NCBI GenBank assembly: GCA_024958655.1
Contig: JANWUR010000014.1
Span: 1-64,000, forward strand
Length of the DNA stretch: 64,000 bases
Source: Cyanobium sp. FGCU6
GTDB lineage: Bacteria; Cyanobacteriota; Cyanobacteriia; PCC-6307; Cyanobiaceae
Direction: 5' to 3'
The position numbers and the translations under genes were made by a program. A model generated the notes under the pieces. That model was not told where the DNA came from. It saw nothing but the letters and a program-made list of their open reading frames with translations, and did not search any database. Positions 17,225 through 26,527 of this stretch are shown piece by piece. Numbering within the stretch: the first letter of the stretch is position 1; every line of letters starts with the position of its first letter.

Positions 17225-19425
17225 ATCATCCACGCAAACGCTTGATTTAGATGCAGCGCTAAATCTTTGGCATTGTAGAGCGAGCTGGCCAGCACCTCCT
17301 GCTGAAGCTTGGGCTTCTCTTCACGAAGGGCCTGCCAATGATCGGCAAGGCCCTTCACAATCGCAGCAAACATGTCGGGGCTGCTTGCCTCCCAATGGGG
17401 CCGGCCCAAGCCGCGCACAAGCGAACTGCTCATGCGCGACACCATCGCATCGCCGCGGATCGCCACCAGGGGCACGCCCATGGCCAGTGCATCAAACCCC
17501 GTGGTAGCACTGCTCCATGGGGTTGTATCCAAGGCGAGATCGATCTCGTTGTACGTCGCCAGATGGTCATGCCAGCTGGCATGACGCCCTCTGAAGTCGA
17601 TTCTTTCTTCTGAAATCCCATGGCCTCGCAATTCATCCAGTATGCGGGCGCAGATTCCTGGATCACTAGTGAGCCGATCCTTGATGATTAATCGTGCACT
17701 CGGAACGGCAGTCAAAGCAGCGGCCCAATACGCCAGGGTTTCGGAGCGCACCTTGGCGAGTTGATTAAAGCTGCCCAATACAATATGTCGGCTGGAAGAT
17801 GTGGAATGGGCTAAGGGAAACTTGCCACTTGGCGTGCAGGCGAGCCAAGGGCGCGGTAGACGCCAGAGGGTTTCAACGAACTGCTGCTGAAGATCAGCAG
17901 CTGCAGTATCCTCATCGCCAATAAAATAATCAATCGTATCCAGCGCCAAGGTGGCGTGATAACCAATGTAGTGGCACTGCACGGGCGCACACCGTTCACT
18001 CAACAAACGAAGTGCACTGTTGCGCGTGAAGCCACTGGTTTCCAGGATGAGATCATAGTTACGACCCTTGAGGCGGCGCCGGGCTTCATCATTGGAGACG
18101 TCATACACCTTCAACACGTCTGAAACATGGCGGCGCAGACCCGCCTCCACATCTGAGGAAAGATACACCGGTGTGATGGCTTCCACTTCAAAGGCATCCC
18201 GGTTGTAGTGATGCAAATAAGAATTGAGAAACGTTGTGACGCAGTGGCCGGTGAATTCGGCCGAGAGTATGCCAATGCGCAGTTTCTGCTCCTGCCGCAA
18301 CACCGTGGCAGGTAGCGGCGGCTCCTTGCTGGCGCCGGTAGCCGCCTTGCTGTTGCTTCGGTAGCGGGCCCACCAGGCCTGGCCTTCGTGCAGCATCGTC
18401 TCGGCATAGGCCGAGCCAGCTAGGGAATAGCTGAAGAGTAGGCCATGAATGGCCAGCTCTAGATCGGGCTTCTGATCGAGCAGTTGGCGAAATGTGGCGA
18501 TGCATTCATCAAGCTTGCCCTGGGCTCGATAGGCAGAAGCAAGATTCACCAACACACCAATCGCCTTTGGATCAGATTGAAGAGCCTGCTCGAACAGCGG
18601 TATGGCCAGGTGCGTTCGGCCAAAGTCGGCATGAAGCTGGCCAAGCAGATTGGCCGCCAAGGCACTCTTGGGATTGGCAGCTAAAGCGCGCTCATAGAGA
18701 TCAAAGGCCTCGTCGTAGCAATCCAACTCCGCAAGAACATGGCCATAGATGGTGAGGCCCTCATCGTGCTCCGGATCAATCGAGAGCAGATAGAGAAGCA
18801 CTTCTGCCGCCTGCTGCAGCTCCCCCACCCGATGCAGCGCCATCCCTAGCAGCAGCAACGCATCAAGATGGTCACCGAGAGCGCGGATGCCGGCACGAAA
18901 AACGACGATCGCCGTATGAAAATCCTCCTGCAGAAATAGCTCACGGCCCAACTGGAAAAAAGCTTGCTGGGGATTCTTCAGGCCAAGATCCACGGCCCGC
19001 CGGTAAGCAGCCAGGGCCGCTTCGAGGTCTCCCAGCATGCCCCTGCAGAATCCCAGGCCGGCTTGGGCCAGGGGCTGATTGGCAGCCAGAGCCGCTGCAC
19101 GCGCAAAGCAATCCTGGGCAACCGCATAGTTGGGCTGCTTTGTTAATGCCACGCCCTTGTTGAACCAGGCTGAATAAGAGCTCGCATCGGCGCGAATCGC
19201 TTGATCAAATGCCTCAAGCCGCTCATCGAGGCGCCCGGTGAGGCCGCAGATCACCCCCAGATTGACCCAGGCCTGAGCAATGGAACAGTCGGCGTTGAGG
19301 ATCCGCCGATAGATCTGCTCGGCCTCCTCGTAACGCTCCTCTTTCACAAGCACAGCAGCTTCCGCCATCTGCTGTTGTGCCTGACATTGCTCCACCAATT
19401 TTGCCTGCCATCCAGCGCACTCCAT
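17203..19425 (-). CDS. TPR-repeat GT41 glycosyltransferase (SPINDLY/OGT-like)
   Basis: A 740-residue protein. Residues about 15-345 form at least nine tetratricopeptide repeats (for example AQAWVNLGVICGLTGRLDE and AANLLGQLHADFGRTHLA). From about residue 378 (LRIGILSAEFTGHCVTTFLN) comes the GT41 catalytic region: YDLILETSGFT, CAPVQCHYIGYHATLALDTIDY, VLGSFNQLAKVRSETLAYWA, IDFRGRHASWHDHLATYNEID and PLVAIRGDAMVSRMS. GT41 enzymes put GlcNAc, fucose or glucose on Ser/Thr or Asn of proteins. The position between a pilin and a large methyltransferase suggests modification of a surface protein, perhaps the pilin (inference). Confidence 0.88.
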   Translation of the reverse strand: MECAGWQAKLVEQCQAQQQMAEAAVLVKEERYEEAEQIYRRILNADCSIAQAWVNLGVICGLTGRLDERLEAFDQAIRADASSYSAWFNKGVALTKQPNYAVAQDCFARAAALAANQPLAQAGLGFCRGMLGDLEAALAAYRRAVDLGLKNPQQAFFQLGRELFLQEDFHTAIVVFRAGIRALGDHLDALLLLGMALHRVGELQQAAEVLLYLLSIDPEHDEGLTIYGHVLAELDCYDEAFDLYERALAANPKSALAANLLGQLHADFGRTHLAIPLFEQALQSDPKAIGVLVNLASAYRAQGKLDECIATFRQLLDQKPDLELAIHGLLFSYSLAGSAYAETMLHEGQAWWARYRSNSKAATGASKEPPLPATVLRQEQKLRIGILSAEFTGHCVTTFLNSYLHHYNRDAFEVEAITPVYLSSDVEAGLRRHVSDVLKVYDVSNDEARRRLKGRNYDLILETSGFTRNSALRLLSERCAPVQCHYIGYHATLALDTIDYFIGDEDTAAADLQQQFVETLWRLPRPWLACTPSGKFPLAHSTSSSRHIVLGSFNQLAKVRSETLAYWAAALTAVPSARLIIKDRLTSDPGICARILDELRGHGISEERIDFRGRHASWHDHLATYNEIDLALDTTPWSSATTGFDALAMGVPLVAIRGDAMVSRMSSSLVRGLGRPHWEASSPDMFAAIVKGLADHWQALREEKPKLQQEVLASSLYNAKDLALHLNQAFAWMIEKAHRR

Positions 19426-19529
19426 CCTAGATCAACTGCCGTGATGTGCTAACCCGATTTGTTGTGTGACCAAGGCCTTGAAAACGGCAAGGCCGGCTTA
19501 GACTTCACCATCTGCCTTCGACCCGAACA

Positions 19530-21755
19530 ATGGCGGCGCGCAAACTGCACATCGGTGGCACCTGCGCTTGCGAGGGCTGGGAAATTTTGAACATTCAGCC
19601 CGGCGCATGGGTGGATCATGTGGGCCAGGCCGACGACCTCTCCCGCTTCGCAGACCAGACTTTTACCGCTCTCTACGCATCCCATGTGCTGGAGCATCTC
19701 GACTACCAGTCTTCCCTGCCCCGCGCCTTGGCTGAGTGGCATCGCGTGCTCACCCCGGGGGGGCAACTTCACCTGAGCGTGCCAGACCTGGATATTCTCT
19801 GCCAACTCTTCCTCAATCGCGATGAACTAAATAGCCAGGAGCGTTTCCAGGTGATGCGCATGATGTTTGGTGGTCATATCGATGCTCACGACTTCCATCA
19901 AACAGGCTTGAATGAAGACATCCTCAGCACTTACCTGCGGGAGGCCGGCTTTGGTGGCATTGAGCGCGTAGCCAGCTTTGACCTGTTCGACGACACCAGC
20001 ACTTTCGTGTTCAAAGGCAGGTTGATCAGCCTCAACCTGCTAGCCCAGAAAGCTGGAGTTTGCGCAGAGGCGCCATCCCATCCGCCAACCATCGGCAACG
20101 CCGTGCCGGCAGCGAGTCCCACAGCCGCTAAGGCCAAACAACGGCCTGTGGGTACATCAGCCGCATGGGGGCAGGGCTACTGCACAGCCACCACCTATGG
20201 GGGCTACTCCTTTCGGGAACTGGCCCCCAACTGGATCGACTATGCCCTGCTCGGCCAGCGCCAGCGGTCGCCGCGGCAGCAGGAAGGAAGTGCCTTCTCC
20301 TACCTCGAATTGGGCAGTGGCATGGGCGTGGGGCTCTGCCTGCTGGCAGCTGCGTATCCAGAAGGCCAGTTTGTGGGTATCGACTTTCACCCATCCCACA
20401 TTGCCCACAGCCAATGGTTGGCCGAAGCTCTTCAGCTGGCCAACATCACCTTTCACGAGGGCGATTTCCTGCAGCTTGCCAAGGATGGGAACGCCTTCCC
20501 CAGCGAACACGCGCAACAGTTCGACTATGCGGTTGCCCACGGCATTCTCAGCTGGATTAGCGAACCGGTTCGCCAGGCCCTGTTCAACCTTGCAGCCTCC
20601 CAATTGAGGTCTGGCGGTGTCTTCTATTGCTCCTACAATTGCTTTCCAGGCTGGCTGGAGCGCACGGCATTCAAAGCCTTGGCCGATCTGGAACGTCAAC
20701 GCATGGGGCCTGATGGGCTGATGGCGGCCCTGGGCCGAGCCAATCACACACTCAGCAACCTGCTCATGCCGGATGCCCCTGGCCAGGCCGCCCTGGCCCG
20801 CAGCCTTCCAGGGCTCGCCACACAATTGCGTGAGATTCAGAAACTGAATAAGGTTGATTACCTATGCGGCGAATACGGATCGGAGAACTGGCAACCCTTC
20901 TATGTAGGCCAAGTTCATCAGCTTGCGGCAGTACACAAACTGAGTTTTGTGGCCTCCGCCAGCATGCCCGAAAATCACCCGTTATTACTGCCAAAGCATC
21001 TTTCTGAATTGATCACGAATGAACCAGATGGGCTGATTCGGCAAGCCCTGTTTGATTTAACCATCAATCAGAGTTTCCGGCGTGATCTTTTTGTGAAAGG
21101 CCCGATTACCCTCAGCCGTACGGCCCAGGAGCAATTGTTGGCGCACCAGAGCCTGCGCCTTGCCACATCACCAGCCCTCGATCCAGAAGCGATCAACAAG
21201 GCAACACAGATTCAAACATCCATGGGAACCGTTGGTGTGAGCGGAAGCCATTTCCAAATCATGGAAACTCTGCTTGGCAGTGAGGCGGTCTCCCTGGCAG
21301 ACCTTCACCAGGGCCTGGGAATCTCAGTCAGCGAACTCACCCAGATGATCAGTCTGCTGCTGCACGCGGGACGCTTGGGCCTGGATCGAGGTGCGGCAGG
21401 GGAAGCCGCCAAAGCCCCCTGCCGTGCGGTCAATCAACGCCTGATGGAGTTGATGACGACTGGACACAACCTCAATTATTTGGCCGCTCCCGCCATCGGC
21501 CATGGTGCCCAACCCTTCTCAATGCTCGACGCCTTTGTGCTTGCCGGCATCGAGCAGGGTCTCGATGGTGAGGTGCTCAGCAGCTGTGTGTGGATGGGCA
21601 TGGAGGCCGCCGCCGTGGAGATGCGCGGCGCCGATGGCCAACTGCTCACCGACCCCCAACAATGCCTGCAGCAGATCAGCCAGCACATCGACACCTTTCG
21701 CAGCACCACCCTGCCCCGCTTGGTGCGCCTCGGCATTGTTGACCACGCATGTTGA
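19530..21755 (+). CDS. Two-domain SAM-dependent methyltransferase with regulatory domain
   Basis: A 741-residue fusion. Residues 1-175 resemble a small class I methyltransferase common in glycan clusters (LHIGGTCACEGWEILNIQPG, ALYASHVLEHLDY, LTPGGQLHLSVPDL). From about 213 a second complete methyltransferase begins (YGGYSFRELAPNWIDYALLG) with the SAM-binding motif YLELGSGMGVGLCLLAAAYP near 258 and DYAVAHGILSWI. About residue 430 onward fits the methyltransferase regulatory domain (VDYLCGEYGSENWQPFYV) with a long helical C-terminus. It is divergent from the GT41 gene with 104 bp between starts. The substrate is unknown; a glycan or protein is likely. Confidence 0.85.
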   Translation: MAARKLHIGGTCACEGWEILNIQPGAWVDHVGQADDLSRFADQTFTALYASHVLEHLDYQSSLPRALAEWHRVLTPGGQLHLSVPDLDILCQLFLNRDELNSQERFQVMRMMFGGHIDAHDFHQTGLNEDILSTYLREAGFGGIERVASFDLFDDTSTFVFKGRLISLNLLAQKAGVCAEAPSHPPTIGNAVPAASPTAAKAKQRPVGTSAAWGQGYCTATTYGGYSFRELAPNWIDYALLGQRQRSPRQQEGSAFSYLELGSGMGVGLCLLAAAYPEGQFVGIDFHPSHIAHSQWLAEALQLANITFHEGDFLQLAKDGNAFPSEHAQQFDYAVAHGILSWISEPVRQALFNLAASQLRSGGVFYCSYNCFPGWLERTAFKALADLERQRMGPDGLMAALGRANHTLSNLLMPDAPGQAALARSLPGLATQLREIQKLNKVDYLCGEYGSENWQPFYVGQVHQLAAVHKLSFVASASMPENHPLLLPKHLSELITNEPDGLIRQALFDLTINQSFRRDLFVKGPITLSRTAQEQLLAHQSLRLATSPALDPEAINKATQIQTSMGTVGVSGSHFQIMETLLGSEAVSLADLHQGLGISVSELTQMISLLLHAGRLGLDRGAAGEAAKAPCRAVNQRLMELMTTGHNLNYLAAPAIGHGAQPFSMLDAFVLAGIEQGLDGEVLSSCVWMGMEAAAVEMRGADGQLLTDPQQCLQQISQHIDTFRSTTLPRLVRLGIVDHAC

Positions 21756-22080
21756 TCCGAGCTGATGAGACTGCACTAGCAGAGTAGTTGTCGATTGCTC
21801 CATATGCCTTGGCTAATCAATGCGGTTTCAACAGTCTCTGTGATTTCGAGAGCCAAGAGCATGCAGGGGCTTTGCGATAATCCATGTTTCTGTGGATATA
21901 CTGATATAACCCTTGAATGGCTGACTTTCAGTTGGTGTTGGCGGGTGGGGCCAGGCCAGGGCTTACGAGGCATCCCGTGACAACACGGAAGCCGTGGGTA
22001 GTGGTACGGGCGCACTATGAGTTAATTGGGCTGGAGGGCTGAGCTTTGCCGGGTGGTTGTTTGCTGCGCGTTGCTGAACC
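21756..22080. other. Intergenic region with a kinase-tail scrap and conserved leader
   Basis: No gene. Around 21918-21966 the sequence matches the last codons of the kinase remnants further on (ADFQLVLAGG). It is followed by the same roughly 100-bp leader that precedes the Rpn-like copies at 23414 and 25112, including a CCGTG...CACGG inverted repeat. Confidence 0.6.
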
Positions 22081-22993
22081 GTGAAAACGGATCACTGGTT
22101 CTACGGGCTGTTCCAGAGCGCGCCGGATCTGGTCGCCTTGTTGTTGCCGCAAGGTGCCTCTGCAGCACCCTCGCTCGGGCCCGTAGCCGCAGGCTTCTCG
22201 CGAAGCGAGTTGCGCCTGGTGATGCCCTCTATCGCTTTGAGGCGCCGGAGCTGAAGGCGGCGAACCATCGCCTTGATGGGGCGTTCTGGCCTCGTTCAGC
22301 AGATACGGGCACAGCGGAACAGCCGGTGGTGCTGCTGGAGGTGCAGATGCACGGCAAGCCGGGGTTCAAGATCGGCTCGGCGCTCAGAGCCTTCGCTTAC
22401 TGCAGCTCCACCCGCAGGTGCAGCACCTGGCCGTGGTGGTGCTGGTGCCGCACTCGCGCCTCAACCTCGGCCCAGCCAGGCTGCCCCAGCAGCTGCAGGC
22501 GTTCGTGGATGGCGTGCTTTGGCTGAGCCTGGAAGAGCTGGGCCAGCAGGCCGATCTCGATCCGCTGCTCAGCCTGCTCACGCTGCCGGTGCGGCCGGAG
22601 GCCGAGCTGCAGGCCAGCTCCCAGCAGATCCTGGAACGCCGGCCGGATCTGCTTTCTGCCGTTCAAACTATCCTTCTGGAGCGGCTTCCCCTACTCACTC
22701 GCGAGGACCTCATGGAGTTCGCCACCATTCCCGCCAAAGACCTGCGCCACACCCGCGTCGCCCAGGAGTGGATTGAGGAAGGCCGGCAAGAGGGCCGGCA
22801 GGAGGGGCGGCTGGAAGGCGAAGCCAAAGTGGCCCTTCGCCAGCTGGACCGTCGCTGTGGCCCCCTCAGTAACGCCACCACGACCCGCATTCAGGCACTG
22901 CCGCTGGGGCAGCTGGAAGCCCTGGCGGAGGCACTGCTCGATTTCAGCGGCCCAGCCGACCTGGCCGCCTGGCTGGCCGAGCACGGCGGCTGA
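22081..22993 (+). pseudogene. Rpn-like (DUF2887) copy A, two frameshifts
   Basis: It starts as VKTDHWFYGLFQSAPDLVALLL at GTG 22081. At 22184 a 28-nt hairpin sequence replaces two bases of the intact copies (net +26), breaking the frame. It then reads correctly (APGDALYRFEAPELKAANHRLDG, VVLLEVQMH) until TTCAAG-ATCGG near 22369, where one C is missing. From 22418 the third frame gives an undamaged C-terminal half to DFSGPADLAAWLAEHGG. The last 400 bp are almost identical to copies B and C. Function is unlikely. Confidence 0.85.
22184..22211. repeat. 28-nt hairpin insertion in Rpn-like copy A
   Basis: Alignment to copies B and C leaves this stretch unmatched. It contains GCTTC TCGC GAAGC (22193-22206), a perfect stem with a 4-nt loop, and begins with TAG like the element at 7608. 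Confidence 0.6.
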
Positions 22994-23116
22994 AGCGCAA
23001 GCTCTGGCAGGGCTGCAGGTCGTGAGGTCCTGACCAGCTCAGAACGTCGATGGGGACAGCAGCCCCAACACTCTCGTCAGGCGCCTGCCCCTGCTGGCTC
23101 CGAGCGGAGTCCCGCT

Positions 23117-23253
23117 TAATTCGCCACCGCGTCAGCGGCATCGGCCTCTCGTTGGTGCGCCTGCTGATCGAGGCCATGGGCGGCCGCGTGCAGGTGGCTG
23201 ATGCCCCCGGTGGCGGGGCTGACTTTCAGTTGGTGTTGGCGGGTGTGGGGTGA
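23117..23253 (+). pseudogene. Histidine kinase C-terminal scrap
   Basis: HRVSGIGLSLVRLLIEAMGG, then [22 protein letters not shown]: this is the G2 box and terminal strand of a HATPase domain without anything before it. It is the tail of the same kinase whose larger remnants lie at 24440-24996 and 27960-28256. It precedes Rpn-like copy B by 160 bp, the same arrangement as the next unit. Confidence 0.8.
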
Positions 23254-23413
23254 TGGCGTGCAGGTCGGCTCCACGGGGCCACGGGGTCCAGCGTCTGGGT
23301 TGGTCAACCGTGAAAACACGGAAGCCTTGGATGATGGTACGGGAGTACTATGAGTTGGTTGGGTTGCAGGGCTGGCCTGTGTCGGTTGGTTGTTTGCTGC
23401 GCGTTGGCAAACC

Positions 23414-24325
23414 GTGAAAACGGATCACTGGTTCTACGGGCTGTTCCAGAGCGCGCCGGATCTGGTCGCCTTGCTGTTGCCGCAAGGTGCCTCTGCAGCA
23501 CCCTCGCTGGGGCCTGATGCGCCTGGGGATGCGCTGTACCGCTTTGATGCGCCGGAGCTGAAAGCGACGAACCATCGCCTCGATGGGGCGTTCTGGCCCA
23601 GAAGCGGAGATGTCGGCACGCCGGATCGGCCCGTGGTGCTGCTGGAGGTGCAGATGCATGCCAAACCGGGCTTCAAGCATCGGCTCGGCGCTCAGAGCTT
23701 TCGCTTTCTGCAGTTGCACCCTCAGGTGCAGCACCTGGCTGTGGTGGTGCTGGTGCCGCACCGGCGCCTCAACCTCGGCCCAGCCAGGCTGCCCCAGCAG
23801 CTGCAGGCGTTCGTGGATGGCGTGCTTTGGCTGAGCCTGGAAGAGCTGGGCCAGCAGGCCGATCTCGATCCGCTGCTCAGCCTGCTCACGCTGCCGGTGC
23901 GGCCGGAGGCCGAGCTGCAGGCCAGCTCCCAGCAGATCCTGGAACGCCGGCCGGATCTGCTTTCTGCCGTTCAAACTATCCTTCTGGAGCGGCTTCCCCT
24001 ACTCACTCGCGAGGACCTCATGGAGTTCGCCACCATTCCCGCCAAAGACCTGCGCCACACCCGCGTCGCCCAGGAGTGGATTGAGGAAGGCCGGCAAGAG
24101 GGGCGGCAGGAGGGGCGGCTGGAAGGCGAAGCTCGTGGCCGTGCCGCTGAGGCTGCTGTCGTTACCTTGCGCCTGCTGAACCGCCGCTGCGGCCCCCTCA
24201 GCAACGCCACCACGGCCCGCATCCAGGCACTGCAACTTGAGCGGCTGGAAGTCCTGGCCGAGGCACTGCTCGATTTCAGCGGCCCCGCCGACCTGGCCGC
24301 CTGGCTGGCCGAGCACAGCGGCTGA
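23414..24325 (+). CDS. Rpn-like (DUF2887) copy B, intact
   Basis: A 303-residue protein starting at GTG 23414 within CCGTGAAAACGG. The PD-(D/E)xK elements are intact: RFDAPELKATNHRLDGAFW (Asp) and VVLLEVQMH (Glu-x-Gln). Then come LDPLLSLLTLPVRPEAELQ, LRHTRVAQEWIEEG and a linker of three EGRQ/EGRL units. It has an extra ARGRAAEAAVVTLR insert before NRRCGPLSNATTARI that copies A and C lack. It is the longest copy and, with C, one of two apparently functional ones in the array. The predicted role is a DNA endonuclease that promotes recombination. Confidence 0.85.
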   Translation: MKTDHWFYGLFQSAPDLVALLLPQGASAAPSLGPDAPGDALYRFDAPELKATNHRLDGAFWPRSGDVGTPDRPVVLLEVQMHAKPGFKHRLGAQSFRFLQLHPQVQHLAVVVLVPHRRLNLGPARLPQQLQAFVDGVLWLSLEELGQQADLDPLLSLLTLPVRPEAELQASSQQILERRPDLLSAVQTILLERLPLLTREDLMEFATIPAKDLRHTRVAQEWIEEGRQEGRQEGRLEGEARGRAAEAAVVTLRLLNRRCGPLSNATTARIQALQLERLEVLAEALLDFSGPADLAAWLAEHSG

Positions 24326-24439
24326 AGCGCAAGCTCTGGCAGGGCTGCAGGTCGTGGAGAGCCCGCTGGTTCAGCGGGATCCAGGCTTCTATTGGCCCAA
24401 CCCCCTCGCCAGGCTCAATCCCCTGCCGGCCGCGAGCGG

Positions 24440-24996
24440 AGCCCCGCCGAATCCTCCACCACGAACTGCAGCGCCGCGGCCCCCAGCCGCCCGCCCTGCA
24501 GCTGATCCAGCAGGAGGCCGAGCGCATGGGCACCCTGGTGAGCGACCTGCTCGACCTGGCCCGCAACGATTCCGGCCGCCTGCACCTGCGCTGCCGCCCC
24601 CTCCATGCCGACGACGTGCTGCTCGAACTGCACGAGCGTCTCGCCGTTCAGGCCGCCGGCCGCCTGCAGCAGTGCCTCACCGCCCTGGTGGACAACGCCC
24701 TGCTTTACACCGACGGCCCGGTGATTCTCAGCGCCAGCAGTGGCCCAGCCGGTGAGCTGGTGCTGCACGTGATCGACCGCGGCCCCGGCGTACTGCCATC
24801 CGAGCGCGAGGCGATCTTCCGGCGGTTCGTGCGCGGCAGCGCCGGCCTGGCCAGCCCCCACCGCGGCAGCGGCATCGGCCTGTCGGTGGTGCGCCTGCTG
24901 ATCGAGGCGATGGGCGGCCGCGTGCAGGTGGCCGACCACCCCGGCGGCGGGGCGGATTTTCAGCTGGTGTTGGCGGGTGGGGCAGGCCAGGGCTGA
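24440..24996 (+). pseudogene. Histidine kinase remnant without sensor or H-box
   Basis: An open frame reads RRILHHELQRRG then LQLIQQEAERMGTLVSDLLD, the second half of a HisKA domain. It continues through LTALVDNALLYTDG (N-box), VIDRGPGVLPSEREAIFRRF (D/F boxes) and GSGIGLSVVRLLIEAMGG to a stop at 24996. The membrane sensor and phosphorylatable His are missing, and about 40 residues before the N-box seem deleted (AVQAAG joins RLQQCL). An ATG at 24526 could give a 156-residue orphan ATPase domain. It resembles RppB/NrsS-type kinases, not the intact kinase at 15277. Confidence 0.8.
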
Positions 24997-25111
24997 CGAG
25001 GCAACCCGTGAAAACACGGAAGTCGTGCAGGATGGTACGGGCGTACTATGAGCTGGTTGGGCTGGAGGTCTGGCCGGTGTCGGGTGTTTGTTTGCTGCGC
25101 GTTGCTGAGCC

Positions 25112-25987
25112 GTGAAAACGGATCACTGGTTCTACGGGCTGTTCCAGAGCGCGCCGGATCTGGTCGCCTTGCTGTTGCCGCAAGGTGCCTCTGCAGCACC
25201 CTCGCTCGGGCCCGACGCGCCTGGTGATGCCCTCTATCGCTTTGATGCGCTGGAGCTGAAGGCGGCGAACCATCGCCTTGATGGGGCGTTCTGGCCTCGT
25301 TCAGCAGATACGGGCACAGCGGAACAGCCGGTGGTGCTGCTGGAGGTGCAGATGCATGCCAAACCGGGGTTCAAGCATCGGCTCGGCGCTCAGAGCTTTC
25401 GCTTTCTGCAGTTGCACCCGCAGGTGCAGCACCTGGCCGTGGTGGTGCTGGTGCCGCATCGGCGCCTCAACCTCGGCCCAGCCTTGTTGCCGCAGCAGCT
25501 GCAGGCGTTTGTGGATGGCGTGCAGTGGCTGAGCCTGGAGGAGCTGGGCTCCCAGCCGCAGCTCGATCCCCTGCTGAATCTGCTCACGCTGCCGGTGCGG
25601 CCGGAGGCCGAGCTGCAGGCCAGCTCCCAGCAGATCCTGGAACGCCGGCCGGATCTGCTTTCTGCCGTTCAAACTATCCTTCTGGAGCGGCTTCCCCTAC
25701 TCACTCGCGAGGACCTCATGGAGTTCGCCACCATTCCCGCCAAAGACCTGCGCCACACCCGCGTCGCCCAGGAGTGGATTGAGGAGGGCCGGCAGGAGGG
25801 GCGGCTGGAAGGCGAAGCCAAAGTGGCCCTTCGCCAGCTGGACCGTCGCTGTGGCCCCCTCAGTAACGCCACCACGGCCCGCATCCAGGCACTGCAACTT
25901 GAGCAGCTGGAAGCCCTTGCCGAGGCACTGCTCGATTTCAGCGGCCCCGCCGATCTGGCCGCCTGGCTGGCCGAGCACACCGGCTGA
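25112..25987 (+). CDS. Rpn-like (DUF2887) copy C, intact
   Basis: A 291-residue protein from GTG 25112, 115 bp after the kinase remnant. It has the same architecture as copy B: VKTDHWFYGLFQSAPDL, HRLDGAFW, VVLLEVQMH, VQWLSLEELGSQPQLDPLLN, LRHTRVAQEWIEEG, RRCGPLSNATTARI. The linker has two EGRQ/EGRL units instead of three and lacks the extra insert of copy B. Long blocks (about 200 bp around QASSQQILERRPDL) are identical to copies A and B, consistent with recent gene conversion. Confidence 0.85.
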   Translation: MKTDHWFYGLFQSAPDLVALLLPQGASAAPSLGPDAPGDALYRFDALELKAANHRLDGAFWPRSADTGTAEQPVVLLEVQMHAKPGFKHRLGAQSFRFLQLHPQVQHLAVVVLVPHRRLNLGPALLPQQLQAFVDGVQWLSLEELGSQPQLDPLLNLLTLPVRPEAELQASSQQILERRPDLLSAVQTILLERLPLLTREDLMEFATIPAKDLRHTRVAQEWIEEGRQEGRLEGEAKVALRQLDRRCGPLSNATTARIQALQLEQLEALAEALLDFSGPADLAAWLAEHTG

Positions 25988-26189
25988 AGCGCAAGCCCTG
26001 GCAGGGCTGCAGGTCGTGAGGCCCTGTCCAGCTCCGCAAGCCGATGGCCACAACAGCCCCAACGCGCTCGGCAGGCGCCGGCCCCTGCTGGCCGCCCAGC
26101 TCTGCACAAACGGCCCTGCCCGGTGATCCTCGCCGCCCGCGGCGGACTGACGGCGAGCTCATGATGACCCGGGCAAGGGCTGGGCGTTT

Positions 26190-26400
26190 GCGCGATAGCG
26201 GCAGGTATCCGGCAGGGTCGAGCGACACGTAGGAGGGGCCATGGAGATGGTTGGCCACCAGGGGCAGACAGACGGGCGTGGACCGCAGCGGCGCTCCCGC
26301 GAGATACCGGCCCCGTCGCAGCGACTGCAGGGCTCCCTCCCGTAGCCATTCGCTCACGTTGTCGTTGGGGCGCCGATGGTGGCGGAGCGCCGCAACGTTG
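26190..26400 (-). pseudogene. AbiEi/DUF6088-type antitoxin remnant
   Basis: On the minus strand, RPNDNVSEWLREGALQSLRRG followed by LVANHLHGPSYVSLD (about 26375 to 26220) matches the winged-helix N-terminus of AbiEi-like type IV antitoxins (LxxGxLxRLxRGxY ... LANxLxGPSYVSLE). The frame has no convincing start, and the conserved sequence ends abruptly after VSLD. No nucleotidyltransferase toxin (AbiEii) is visible next to it. Confidence 0.5.
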
Positions 26401-26527
26401 GCTCCGATGGGGTGAAACGTATCGCCGGCCTCGCCCTTCTGGCGCGCGCCATCCTGGCGCAAAGCACAGCAGCTGAACCGTGCACCAGGATCGACCCTAC
26501 CCTGGAGCAGACCAACGGCCTGGTGTG

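Noticed and set aside
22780-24140. GGCCGGCAGGAGGGGCGG repeats as a possible CRISPR-like or regulatory array
   Set aside because: They are in-frame codons (EGRQ) inside the Rpn-like genes with no spacers; treated as a coding micro-repeat.
24526-24996. Stand-alone functional ATPase-domain kinase
   Set aside because: It has an open frame, but the sensor and H-box are missing, a stretch before the N-box is deleted and sibling remnants show progressive decay.
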